NCBI GenBank assembly: GCA_036505275.1
Contig: DASXTS010000342.1
Coordinates: forward strand, 1-13,215
DNA length: 13,215 nt
Reading direction: 5' to 3'
Source of the DNA: DASXTS01 sp036505275
Lineage (GTDB): Bacteria; Actinomycetota; Actinomycetes; Mycobacteriales; Pseudonocardiaceae
Position numbers and translations under genes: made by a program. Shown here in pieces: positions 1 to 6,845 of the stretch. The notes beneath the pieces are model-generated. The model was not told the origin of the DNA and made no database searches. It saw only the letters and a list, made by a program, of their open reading frames with translations. Each line of letters opens with the position of its first letter. The first letter of the stretch is position 1.

Positions 1-483
1 GTCAGCCCCCGGCCGCTGGCCGAAGTGCTGGACACCCTGCGCGCGGCCGGCTTCGCCCCGGTTGCCGAGGGCCCGGACGGCCAGGTGGTCGACCTGCGGG
101 CCGCGGGCCGACGAGTGCCGGCCCGCCCGCGGCTGGTCCGCCAGCAGATGCCCGCCGGGCTGGACGCCGAGCGCGCGGCGTCCCTGGTCCGCCAGCTCAG
201 GGCCGGTGACGCCGCCGCATCCGTGCGGCACGGACCGGCGGTCCGGCCGGGCACCGCCGACCTCGCCGGCACGGCGGCCACCATGGCTCTGCTGCGCGGC
301 GCCGCGCAGCAGCGGCGCAGCGTGTGGATCGGCTACGTCGATGCCTACGGCGTGGCGACCCGCCGCATCGTCGAGCCGGTCAGCGCGAGCGGGGGCACGC
401 TGGAGTGTTTCGACTCTGCTCACGGTGGCCTTCGCAGGGTCCCGCTGCACCGGATCACGTCGGCCGCGATGGTCGATGACTGA
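1..483 (+). CDS. Helicase-associated WYL-like domain protein, C-terminal part (cut by window edge)
   Basis: The frame is open from base 1 to a TGA at 481-483, so only the last 160 residues are seen. The C-terminal part resembles a WYL-type fold: an Arg-rich stretch (GAAQQRRSVWIGYVDAYG), then a REIVEP-like strand (TRRIVEPVSASGG) and a final strand ending at HRITSAAMVDD. This is the usual end of the large actinobacterial helicase-associated proteins (Rv0862c type, recalled from memory) that are normally encoded next to the XPB helicase. An XPB gene does lie in this window in the same orientation, but about 7.5 kb downstream. The role is probably DNA-repair related and is inferred from the partner only. 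The gene is convergent with the conservon GTPase gene, 43 bp away. A 10-bp sequence including the stop codon is tandemly duplicated at 481-500. Family assignment is moderately sure; the N-terminal region is not visible. Confidence 0.75.
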   Translation, partial: VSPRPLAEVLDTLRAAGFAPVAEGPDGQVVDLRAAGRRVPARPRLVRQQMPAGLDAERAASLVRQLRAGDAAASVRHGPAVRPGTADLAGTAATMALLRGAAQQRRSVWIGYVDAYGVATRRIVEPVSASGGTLECFDSAHGGLRRVPLHRITSAAMVDD

Positions 484-526
484 GGCCGACTGAGGCCGAC
501 TAGCTAACGCCGACGACAAACGGCAA

Positions 527-1126
527 TCAGTGTGAGCTGCGAGCCACCGCGCTCTGCATGGCGTGCTCGACCAGTGTGATCAGGGTCTGCTTGGTGGACA
601 GGCGCTCCCGCGCATCGCAGGTGACGATCGGGATCGCGGCGTCCAGTTCCATCGCCTCGCGGACGTCCTCGACGTGGTGCAGCAGCAGCCCGTTGAAGCA
701 GTTCACCCCGACGATGAACGGCAGCCTGCGGTCCTCGAAGAAGTCCACGGCCGCAAAGCAGTCCGCCAGCCGCCTGGTGTCCACCAGCACCACCGCGCCG
801 ATCGCGCCGCGCACCAGGTCGTCCCACATGAACCAGAACCGGTGCTGCCCTGGCGTGCCGAACAGGTACAGGATCAGGTCCTCGTCCAGCGAGATCCGGC
901 CGAAGTCCATCGCCACCGTTGTGGTGATCTTGTCAGGGGTCGCGGCCAGGTCGTCGACACCGAGGCTGGCGTCGGTCATGACCGCCTCCGTGGTCAGCGG
1001 CTTGATCTCCGAAACCGATCCGACGAAGGTGGTCTTCCCCACCCCGAACCCACCGGCAATGACGATCTTCGCCGAGGTGGTGGCTGCGACATTGGGCCGC
1101 GGCCGGCTAGAGACGTCGGAGTCCAC
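527..1126 (-). CDS. cvnD: Conservon small GTPase (CvnD, MglA-like ATP/GTP-binding protein)
   Basis: A 199-residue Ras/MglA-type GTPase, last gene of a conservon. The P-loop is GGFGVGKTT (residues 25-33), the switch II motif is FGTPGQ (89-94), and TTT at 68-70 is a likely switch I threonine. The guanine-specificity position reads N142-C-F-N145; relatives normally have Asp at the last position (NxFD, equivalent to NKxD). This is an Asp-to-Asn change seen directly in the codon AAC. The protein is expected to cycle between nucleotide states at the membrane-associated kinase/Roadblock/DUF742 complex. The ATG at 1124-1126 lies inside the end of the DUF742 gene, a 20-nt overlap implying translational coupling. 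Length and motifs fit the family, so identification is firm. Nucleotide preference is open because of N145. Confidence 0.93.
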   Translation of the reverse strand: MDSDVSSRPRPNVAATTSAKIVIAGGFGVGKTTFVGSVSEIKPLTTEAVMTDASLGVDDLAATPDKITTTVAMDFGRISLDEDLILYLFGTPGQHRFWFMWDDLVRGAIGAVVLVDTRRLADCFAAVDFFEDRRLPFIVGVNCFNGLLLHHVEDVREAMELDAAIPIVTCDARERLSTKQTLITLVEHAMQSAVARSSH

Positions 1127-1469
1127 TCAACACCCTTTCCAAGAACGCGACGTCCGGCAGCTCCCCGTTGCCTCCCATCGTCTGATGAACAATGACCAGG
1201 CCCATCCCCGCCATGTCGCCGACCAGCACCCTGGCCACCCCGAGTGGCAACGACAGCAAGGCGGCCACCTCGGCGACCGAGCGGGTCTGTATGCACAGAC
1301 CGGCGATGGACCTGTGTTCCGGCTGCATCAGTGCCGCCTCGTTGCGGCCGAGATCGCTGGTCTCGATGAGCGCCTCGATCGCCAGGTCATACATCGGCCT
1401 GGTCCGGCCGCCGGTCCACGCGTATGGGCGGACGATTGACGCCAGCTCGTACTCGTTGTCGAAGCTCAC
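1107..1469 (-). CDS. cvnC: DUF742 conservon protein (CvnC)
   Basis: A 120-residue DUF742 protein. The family signature is plain near the start: SIVRPYAWTGGRTRP at residues 11-25. A small winged-helix-like region follows (about 40-95, with H52-R-S-I-A-G-L-C and SVAEVAALLSLPLGVARVLVGDM), then a short C-terminal helix. I chose the GTG at 1467-1469 because GGGAGGT lies 6 nt upstream and the protein then begins at the normal distance from the VRPYAWTGG motif. In-frame TTG (1517) and GTG (1490) starts would add up to 16 residues but lack such a site. DUF742 proteins are partners of the Roadblock and GTPase proteins in conservons; the biochemical role is not well defined. The gap from cvnB is 60 bp and the 3' end overlaps cvnD by 20 nt. 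Confidence 0.92.
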   Translation of the reverse strand: MSFDNEYELASIVRPYAWTGGRTRPMYDLAIEALIETSDLGRNEAALMQPEHRSIAGLCIQTRSVAEVAALLSLPLGVARVLVGDMAGMGLVIVHQTMGGNGELPDVAFLERVLSGLRRL

Positions 1470-1475
1470 CGTGAC

Positions 1476-1482
1476 ACCTCCC
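1476..1482 (-). promoter_or_regulatory. Ribosome binding site of cvnC
   Basis: The minus strand reads GGGAGGT, a near-perfect Shine-Dalgarno sequence, 6 nt before the GTG at 1469. It decides the DUF742 start against the two upstream in-frame TTG/GTG codons. Confidence 0.7.
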
Positions 1483-1529
1483 TTCGACACTATGCGCCGC
1501 CCTCCGAGGGTTCCCAATCGCCGACTTTG

Positions 1530-2066
1530 TTACCGCCGAAAGCCGCCACCCTGCAGCTGAGCCCGCAGCTCCGGAGTCAGCAGTTGTCCCACCCGGTCCA
1601 CCAGCAACGTCATCTCGTACCCGATGAGGCCGATGTCGCAGTTCGGCGCGGCCAGCACCGCGAGGCAGGAGCCGTCGCTGATGGACATCAGCAGCAGGAA
1701 GCCGCGCTCCATCTCCACCACGGTCTGCACCACGATGCCCGCGTCGAAACAGCGCGCCGCACCGGCGGTCAGGCTGATCAGGCCGGACGCGACCGCGGCG
1801 AGCTGGTCGGCGCGGTCCCTGGGCAACCCGGTCGACGAGGTGAGCAGCAGGCCGTCGGCCGAGACGACGACGGCGTGCGCCACCCCGGGCACCCGCTCGA
1901 CGAAGTTGGTCACCAACCAGCCGAACCGGCCTGGCTGCGCCAGTGCCGTCGCGGCGTCCACTGCGGTCGCCGTCGCCGTGTTGAACGCTCCGTTGGGCAC
2001 CGCCGCCGTGCCGGGGGTGGCCATCCGCTTGGCGCTGTTCGGCTGAGACTGGCCTGCTGCCGTCAC
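1530..2066 (-). CDS. cvnB: Roadblock/LC7 domain conservon protein (CvnB)
   Basis: A 178-residue protein with a Roadblock/LC7 fold at about 48-165: WLVTNFVERVPGVAHAVVVSADGLLL (helix, then strand with SxDGLL), LPRDRADQLAAVASGLISL, and the strand pair around GFLLLMSISDGSCLAVLA. Roadblock proteins dimerise and serve as platforms or regulators for small GTPases. Here the natural partners are the cvnD GTPase and the kinase. The first 45 residues are Ala/Thr/Asn-rich, probably disordered, and longer than usual for this family. The GTG start (2064-2066) shares a GTGA 4-nt overlap with the kinase stop and has GAGGAGA 4-5 nt upstream. An ATG at codon 15 is a weaker alternative. Residues 109-151 (AGIVVQTVVEMERGF ... 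IGLIGYEM) are typical of the actinobacterial branch. Confidence 0.93.
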   Translation of the reverse strand: MTAAGQSQPNSAKRMATPGTAAVPNGAFNTATATAVDAATALAQPGRFGWLVTNFVERVPGVAHAVVVSADGLLLTSSTGLPRDRADQLAAVASGLISLTAGAARCFDAGIVVQTVVEMERGFLLLMSISDGSCLAVLAAPNCDIGLIGYEMTLLVDRVGQLLTPELRAQLQGGGFRR

Positions 2067-5000
2067 TGACTCTCCTCGTTCGTGGCGTGCTGGGCGGGTG
2101 GCTCCTGACCGTGCTCGCGGCTCGCGTGGGCCATGCCGCGCCGGAACTCGCGGCCCTGGCGCAGGCCCTGCTGGTAGTTGGCCAGCCGCCCGCGCACGTC
2201 GTCGGCGCTGCGGGAGCGGCGCGGCGTGCCGACGGCCGGTGGGGACGGCGGGGCGGCGGCGCCAGGCACCAGGTGCGCGCCACGCTTGCGCTTGGGCAGG
2301 CCGGCCGCGGTGAAGCCGGCGTGGGCCACCGTGGTCAGCGCGCTGGCCGCGAGCCAACCCTCATCGGCCGGGGAGTGCCAGACATCGCCGTTGCCGGTGG
2401 CCACCGGCTGTTCGGCGGCCTGGGGCTGGCCGGCCTGTGCGGTCTGGGCGGCGGGCTGGTCGGGCCGTTGATCGGCCGGCTGGTCGGCCCAGCGATCGCC
2501 CGGCGCGGCGTGCCGGCCGCGACCACCGGCGATCGCGGGCTCCGGCTGAGGCTGGCCGGCAGCGGCTGGCGAGCTGGGCTCCCCCACCGGTGGCGGCTGT
2601 GGCACCGAACCCGGCTCGGGTCGCGGCGCCACCGGTTCCGGCCGGTACGCCGGCTCGTGCCGGTAGGCCGGATACGGCTGCTCCTGCCAGGGGACCTGCG
2701 GCGGGTACACCGATCCGGCGGCCGGCAACTCGAACGGCGGCGGCTCGACGTAGTTGGGAGCCGGCCGGGCCACCGACGGCGCCGGCGGCGTCAGCTCACG
2801 GAACCAGGCGGACACCATCTCCTCGTAGATCGGAGTGGTCTCCTGGACCCGGGGCATCTGCTGGCCGACGCCGAGGTGGTCCTCCGCGGCCGGTCTGGCC
2901 GGCTCGGCCGGCGGCACCGCGGCCGCCGGGTGCTCGGGGGCCACTGGCGGCGCGGCGTGCGTGTGGTGGACGTCCTGGTCGGTGTCCGGCCAGAGCCCCG
3001 GTTCCGCGTCGCCGGTCGGGTAGTCCTCGCCGAAGATCTCGCGCAACGCGCGGTCCGCGCTCGTGTCGACGCCGATATCCATGCCGGCATCGACGTTCAG
3101 GTTCGGCACCGCCGCCGGTGTGAACAGGTCCGAGCCGGACATGGAGTCGACCATGCTGACCTGCATGGGCACCGACTCGCGGGCCGGGTAGGGAGTCTGC
3201 TGTTCGGGCGCGGCCTCGTCGGGCGGCCACTGGCCGGCCGCCGGCCAGTCGTCCGGCTGCGACTGCCAGGCCGGCTCTTGCGGCTCCTGGCCCAGGTCGT
3301 AGTGCACAGTGTCGTCCGGGGCCGGCTCGTACCGCGCCGGCTGCTCGCTGGTCCGCGGGGTGGGTACCTGGTCGGTGCGCGGGCCGAACTCGCCGTACTC
3401 GCCGGCCTGGATGAGGTCGGCCGGCACCGCGACCATGGCGGTCAGGCCCGGCTCGCCCTCGTTGCCACCCAGCCGCACCGCGACGCCGTGCCGGCCTGCC
3501 AGCCGGCCGACCACGAACAGGCCCATCCGGCGGGACACCGAAACGTCGACCACCGGTGGCTCGGCCAACCGCTGGTTCGCCTCGACGAGCAGCTCGTACG
3601 GCATGCCGACACCCTGGTCGCTGATCTCGACGATCAGGTCGCCGTGCTCGGAGAGCATGCTGCGGACCACGACCCTGGTGTCCGGTGGGGAGAACGTCGT
3701 GGCGTTGTCCAGCAGCTCGGCGATCAGGTGCACCAGGTCGTTGACCACGAGGCCGAGCACGTTCACCGGCGGTGGCGTCTGCACGATGACCCGCTGGTAC
3801 TCCTCGACCTCGGACACCGCGGCGCGCAGCACGTCGACAGCCGGCACCGGCCTGGTCGATCGGCGCTGCAGCTCGGCGCCGGCGAGGACCAGCAGGTTCT
3901 CGCTGTTGCGTCGCATCCGGGTGGCGAGGTGGTCGAGCTGGAACAGGTTGGACAGCTGCTCGGGGTCCTGCTCGGTGTTCTCCAGGTTGTCGATCAGATG
4001 CAGCTGCCGCTCGACCAGGCCCTGGCTGCGCCGGGACAGGTTGACGAACATGTCGTTGACGTTGCGCCGCAGCAGCGACTGCTCGGAGGCCAGCCGGACA
4101 GCCTCGCCGTGCACCGCGTCGAACGCCCTGGCGACCTGCCCGATCTCCTCCCTGGTTTGCACCGCGACCGGCTCGACGGTGATGTCCGGCGTTTCCTCGT
4201 CGGCGTCCCTGATCCGGCGGATGGCGTCCGGCAGCTTGCGGTCGGCCACCTTGAACGCCGTGTCGCGCAGCGTGCGCAGGGGCACCAGCATCGACCTGGC
4301 CACCACGACCACCAGCAGCAGCGTGGCGAACAGCGATCCGAGCAGGATCGTGGCGTCGCGCACCGCTCCGGCGCCAGCCTGCTCTCGCAGTTTCAGCGCG
4401 GTGGTGCGCAGCTGGCTGTTCAGGCTCGCCTCGACCTTGTTCATCAGGTCGGCGGTCTGGCCGGCCGCGTTGTCCCACTCCGTCAGGTTGATGCCGGGCG
4501 GCCGGCCGGCGAGCGCCGCCTGGACGGCGCCCTGCTTGATCCGCTCGCGCATGTCGACCTCGGGGCCGGTGACGGTGTCGGCATAGAGTTGCCGCACCTC
4601 CGCGCTGGCCACCGAGAAGAACTCGGTGAGCGCGGCGCCATGCCGGGAGTCGGCCACCCGCACCGCCTGCACCTCGTTCGGCAGCAGCCTGCCGTGCACT
4701 CCCGCCACCAGTAGCACGGCGTGCTGCTGGGCGATCTGCTCCTTAGCCCGGCTCAGCGCGTCGGCGGCGCCGCCAATGTTGCCCATGTCGTGGCTGCTGG
4801 TCGCCTTGGTCACCTCGCGGTGCAGGGTGAGCAGGCTACTGATCATCGCGGAGTACGAGGTGATAACGGCCTGGTCGGAGTACTTGGTGGTCTCCGAGAC
4901 CTCGCGCAGCGTTCGCAACGCGCCGACCGACGCGAGCGCCTGCTGGTAGCTGGTGCGGCCGAGGTCGTCCATGCCCTGCAGTCGCGCCCCGGCCACCTGA

Positions 5001-5461
5001 AGGCCGGAGACAAGGCCGTCCACCCGGCGCTTCTGCACATCGAGCGGCGAACGGTCACCGCTGCGGTTGTTGGCCACAAAGCCGGCCATCAACTCGCGCT
5101 CGCGCTGCACCTCGTGCACCACGTCGGCGACTTTCACGCCGACCTCGACCTGGGTGACGATGCGGCCGAGATCCCGCACGCCGGCGAGCTCTGCGCTGAC
5201 CTGCAAACTGCCCAGGATGACCGCGGCAATCGCCGGGATCATCAACACGGCGAAGAGCTTGGTGCGGACCCGCCAGTTCCACAGGTTCCAGCGGTCCCGC
5301 CGGGTGGGGAGCGGCCGCGCGGTGGCCAACACCGGTGCGCCGGGAAACTCGGGCGAGCGGTGGGCGGCGCCATGTGCGCTTGCGCTGTTACTATCTGTGA
5401 GGTGCTCGGACGGCGGCAACGTTGCGACCGTCCCTCGGACCTTCTCGGTGCCGTCGGCCAC
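2063..5461 (-). CDS. cvnA: Nitrate/nitrite-sensing (NIT) domain sensor histidine kinase of the conservon (CvnA)
   Basis: A 1132-residue membrane kinase. Order: cytoplasmic N-terminus, membrane span at about 68-90, extracytoplasmic NIT-type helical domain at about 100-345 (with the QREREL motif at 119-124), second span at about 370-390, HAMP-like linker to ~460, a dimerisation/phosphoacceptor-like helix pair (FQLDHLATRMRRNSENLL, candidate His 511), and a HATPase domain with N box E582-L-L-D-N586 and G box DQGVGM (615-620). A Pro/Glu/Gln-rich tail of about 445 residues follows. It ends in a basic LPKRKRG motif (from 1055) and a conserved-looking VRGRLANYQQGLRQGR helix (1089-1104). I prefer the GTG at 5459-5461, 10 nt after GGAGGA; a GTG at 5479 would add six residues but has no ribosome site. 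First gene of the cvnABCD operon, with a GTGA overlap to cvnB. NIT domains are named for nitrate/nitrite sensing, but the ligand here is unknown. Confidence 0.93.
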   Translation of the reverse strand: MADGTEKVRGTVATLPPSEHLTDSNSASAHGAAHRSPEFPGAPVLATARPLPTRRDRWNLWNWRVRTKLFAVLMIPAIAAVILGSLQVSAELAGVRDLGRIVTQVEVGVKVADVVHEVQRERELMAGFVANNRSGDRSPLDVQKRRVDGLVSGLQVAGARLQGMDDLGRTSYQQALASVGALRTLREVSETTKYSDQAVITSYSAMISSLLTLHREVTKATSSHDMGNIGGAADALSRAKEQIAQQHAVLLVAGVHGRLLPNEVQAVRVADSRHGAALTEFFSVASAEVRQLYADTVTGPEVDMRERIKQGAVQAALAGRPPGINLTEWDNAAGQTADLMNKVEASLNSQLRTTALKLREQAGAGAVRDATILLGSLFATLLLVVVVARSMLVPLRTLRDTAFKVADRKLPDAIRRIRDADEETPDITVEPVAVQTREEIGQVARAFDAVHGEAVRLASEQSLLRRNVNDMFVNLSRRSQGLVERQLHLIDNLENTEQDPEQLSNLFQLDHLATRMRRNSENLLVLAGAELQRRSTRPVPAVDVLRAAVSEVEEYQRVIVQTPPPVNVLGLVVNDLVHLIAELLDNATTFSPPDTRVVVRSMLSEHGDLIVEISDQGVGMPYELLVEANQRLAEPPVVDVSVSRRMGLFVVGRLAGRHGVAVRLGGNEGEPGLTAMVAVPADLIQAGEYGEFGPRTDQVPTPRTSEQPARYEPAPDDTVHYDLGQEPQEPAWQSQPDDWPAAGQWPPDEAAPEQQTPYPARESVPMQVSMVDSMSGSDLFTPAAVPNLNVDAGMDIGVDTSADRALREIFGEDYPTGDAEPGLWPDTDQDVHHTHAAPPVAPEHPAAAVPPAEPARPAAEDHLGVGQQMPRVQETTPIYEEMVSAWFRELTPPAPSVARPAPNYVEPPPFELPAAGSVYPPQVPWQEQPYPAYRHEPAYRPEPVAPRPEPGSVPQPPPVGEPSSPAAAGQPQPEPAIAGGRGRHAAPGDRWADQPADQRPDQPAAQTAQAGQPQAAEQPVATGNGDVWHSPADEGWLAASALTTVAHAGFTAAGLPKRKRGAHLVPGAAAPPSPPAVGTPRRSRSADDVRGRLANYQQGLRQGREFRRGMAHASREHGQEPPAQHATNEESQ

Positions 5462-6075
5462 GGCTAGCACTTCCTCCACACCGGCGCAGGGTCCGCTCCC
5501 GGCGCGCCGTGGACCGGCGCGCAGCCTCGCTGACTCACCGCGCCAACGCTGGATTTCAGCACAGTAGGACTCCTCTCGGCTAGCGGCCGACAGCGGTCAG
5601 TCGCGGCCACTGCGAGTAGCGCGAAGGCACGAGGTGCGGCCGTACCCTCACTGACCTGTCGTCTGACATCCCCCGCGCCGAACAATCCGTGGTCACGCTC
5701 CGCGTTTCCACGTGCACTAGATGCGCTCCGCCCAGTCATCGCCGTTCCCCGATGATTGCCCGTCCCAGTGACCTGCTCGTGACTTTCGGTTGGTGAGTTG
5801 TGACGACCGTCACACTCACGAGTGGCGTGCCAGAGGGCGACCGTACGCCGGCCGAGGCCGGTAGGGTCATTCGGGCCCTCCTCTCTGAACTGCACGCTCG
5901 CGCACTAGGCCGAACGGATGGACGGACGGTATCGACTCTGGCCGCAAGATGACACCCGTTCGTGTCGTCGCGCCTGTTGAACACCGTTAGTGGTCCCTCG
6001 AATGGGCTAATGCGAGTTCGGTGTCGCCGTCCGGACGTAATCACCCGCGGCGCACCATCGCGTGAAAGGCGAACC
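5462..6075. other. Gene-free divergent control region between the conservon and the ABC ATPase gene
   Basis: About 610 bp between divergent genes. Open frames here have poor third-position GC bias, weak start sites and no recognisable protein, so I see no gene. The region holds a perfect CRP-type dyad at 5799-5814, preceded by two direct GTGAC repeats 11 bp apart at 5768 and 5779. It must contain the promoters of both the conservon and, probably, the ABC ATPase. I could not find a convincing -35/-10 pair for either. Confidence 0.6.
5799..5814. promoter_or_regulatory. CRP/GlxR-type binding site, perfect TGTGA-N6-TCACA
   Basis: The sequence TGTGACGACCGTCACA is a perfect dyad with 7-bp arms and a 2-bp centre. 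It matches the CRP family consensus TGTGA-N6-TCACA at all ten fixed positions. It also fits the streptomycete Crp pattern GTG-N6-GNCAC. The dyad extends outward as GTGAG (5793-5797) and CTCAC (5815-5819) with a one-base offset. It lies about 340 bp upstream of cvnA and 260 bp upstream of the ABC gene, so either could be the target. The binding protein is not encoded in the window. Confidence 0.6.
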
Positions 6076-6822
6076 GTGACTGCGATGCTCGAGGTGACCA
6101 ACCTCGGTCACGACTACGGCCCGCACCCGGCTCTGCACAAGGTGCATTTCTCCGTCGCGGAGCGTGAGCTGGTGTGCATCGTCGGTCCATCCGGCTGCGG
6201 CAAGTCGACCCTGCTGCGGGTGATCGCCGGCCTGCGCCGGCCCAGCACCGGCGAGGTGTGGCTGCACGGCCGCCAGGTGGCCGGCGTGCCACCCGAGCTC
6301 GCCGTGGTGTTCCAGGATTACAGCCGCTCGCTCTTCCCATGGTTGACCGTGCTCGGCAACGTGCAGTTTCCGCTGCGCAGGCTGCCCCGCGCGGCCCGGC
6401 GGGCCCGCGCTGAGGAGGCGCTCGCCTCGGTCGGCCTCGCCGGCACGTCGCACAAATACCCCTGGCAGCTATCCGGCGGTATGCAGCAACGCGTCGCCAT
6501 CGCGCGGGCCCTCGCCTACCGGCCCGCGCTCATGCTCATGGACGAGCCGTTCGCCTCCGTCGACGCCCAGACCAGGGCCGAACTGGAGGACCTGCTGCTG
6601 GTGGTGCGCCGCGAGCACGGCACCACCGTGCTGCTCGTCACCCACGACATAGACGAGAGCGTCTACCTCGGCGATCGCGTGCTGGTCCTGTCCAGCGCCC
6701 CCGGCACCGTGGTCGCGGACCTGACCGTCGATCTCCCACCAGACCGCGACCAGATCACCACCCGCGAGTCGGAGGCCTTCGTCCACCTCCGCGCCGAGAC
6801 CGCCCGCCTGCTCCGCCACTGA
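6076..6822 (+). CDS. ABC transporter ATP-binding protein, NitT/TauT (SsuB/NrtD-like) family
   Basis: A 248-residue ATPase subunit. Walker A is GPSGCGKST (37-45), Q-loop Q80 sits in VFQDYSRSLFPW, the signature is LSGGMQQR (132-139), Walker B is ALMLMDEP (151-158), the D-loop follows at SVDA, and the switch His is H190. The Q-loop context and overall length match importers of nitrate, sulfonate, taurine or similar small anions. It should power a membrane permease fed by a periplasmic-type binding protein, but neither is encoded beside it, so it is an orphan in this window. I chose the GTG at 6076 (GAAAGG 6 nt upstream). An in-frame ATG at 5962 would add 38 residues without family similarity, and an ATG at 6085 is also possible. 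Transcribed divergently from the conservon and convergent with the LppU-like gene, 23 bp from its end. Confidence 0.93.
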   Translation: MTAMLEVTNLGHDYGPHPALHKVHFSVAERELVCIVGPSGCGKSTLLRVIAGLRRPSTGEVWLHGRQVAGVPPELAVVFQDYSRSLFPWLTVLGNVQFPLRRLPRAARRARAEEALASVGLAGTSHKYPWQLSGGMQQRVAIARALAYRPALMLMDEPFASVDAQTRAELEDLLLVVRREHGTTVLLVTHDIDESVYLGDRVLVLSSAPGTVVADLTVDLPPDRDQITTRESEAFVHLRAETARLLRH

Positions 6823-6845
6823 CCTCATCGGTACGCGCGCGGAAG

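Noticed and set aside
481..500. Tandem duplication of TGAGGCCGAC including a stop codon.
   Set aside because: A two-copy 10-bp repeat is likely simple slippage; I see no functional consequence beyond a second stop in another frame.
2087..4714. A very long (875-codon) plus-strand frame opposite the kinase gene.
   Set aside because: A His/Arg/Gly-rich antisense frame typical of high-GC DNA; the minus strand has clear NIT, HAMP and HATPase motifs.
5464..5895. A 143-codon open frame on the minus strand upstream of the kinase.
   Set aside because: Weak start, poor third-position GC bias, no recognisable sequence, and it runs across the CRP dyad. Treated as part of the control region.
5736..6101. 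A 121-codon minus-strand frame overlapping the ABC gene start.
   Set aside because: No similarity I can see, non-biased codons, and it overlaps the well-supported start of the ABC gene.
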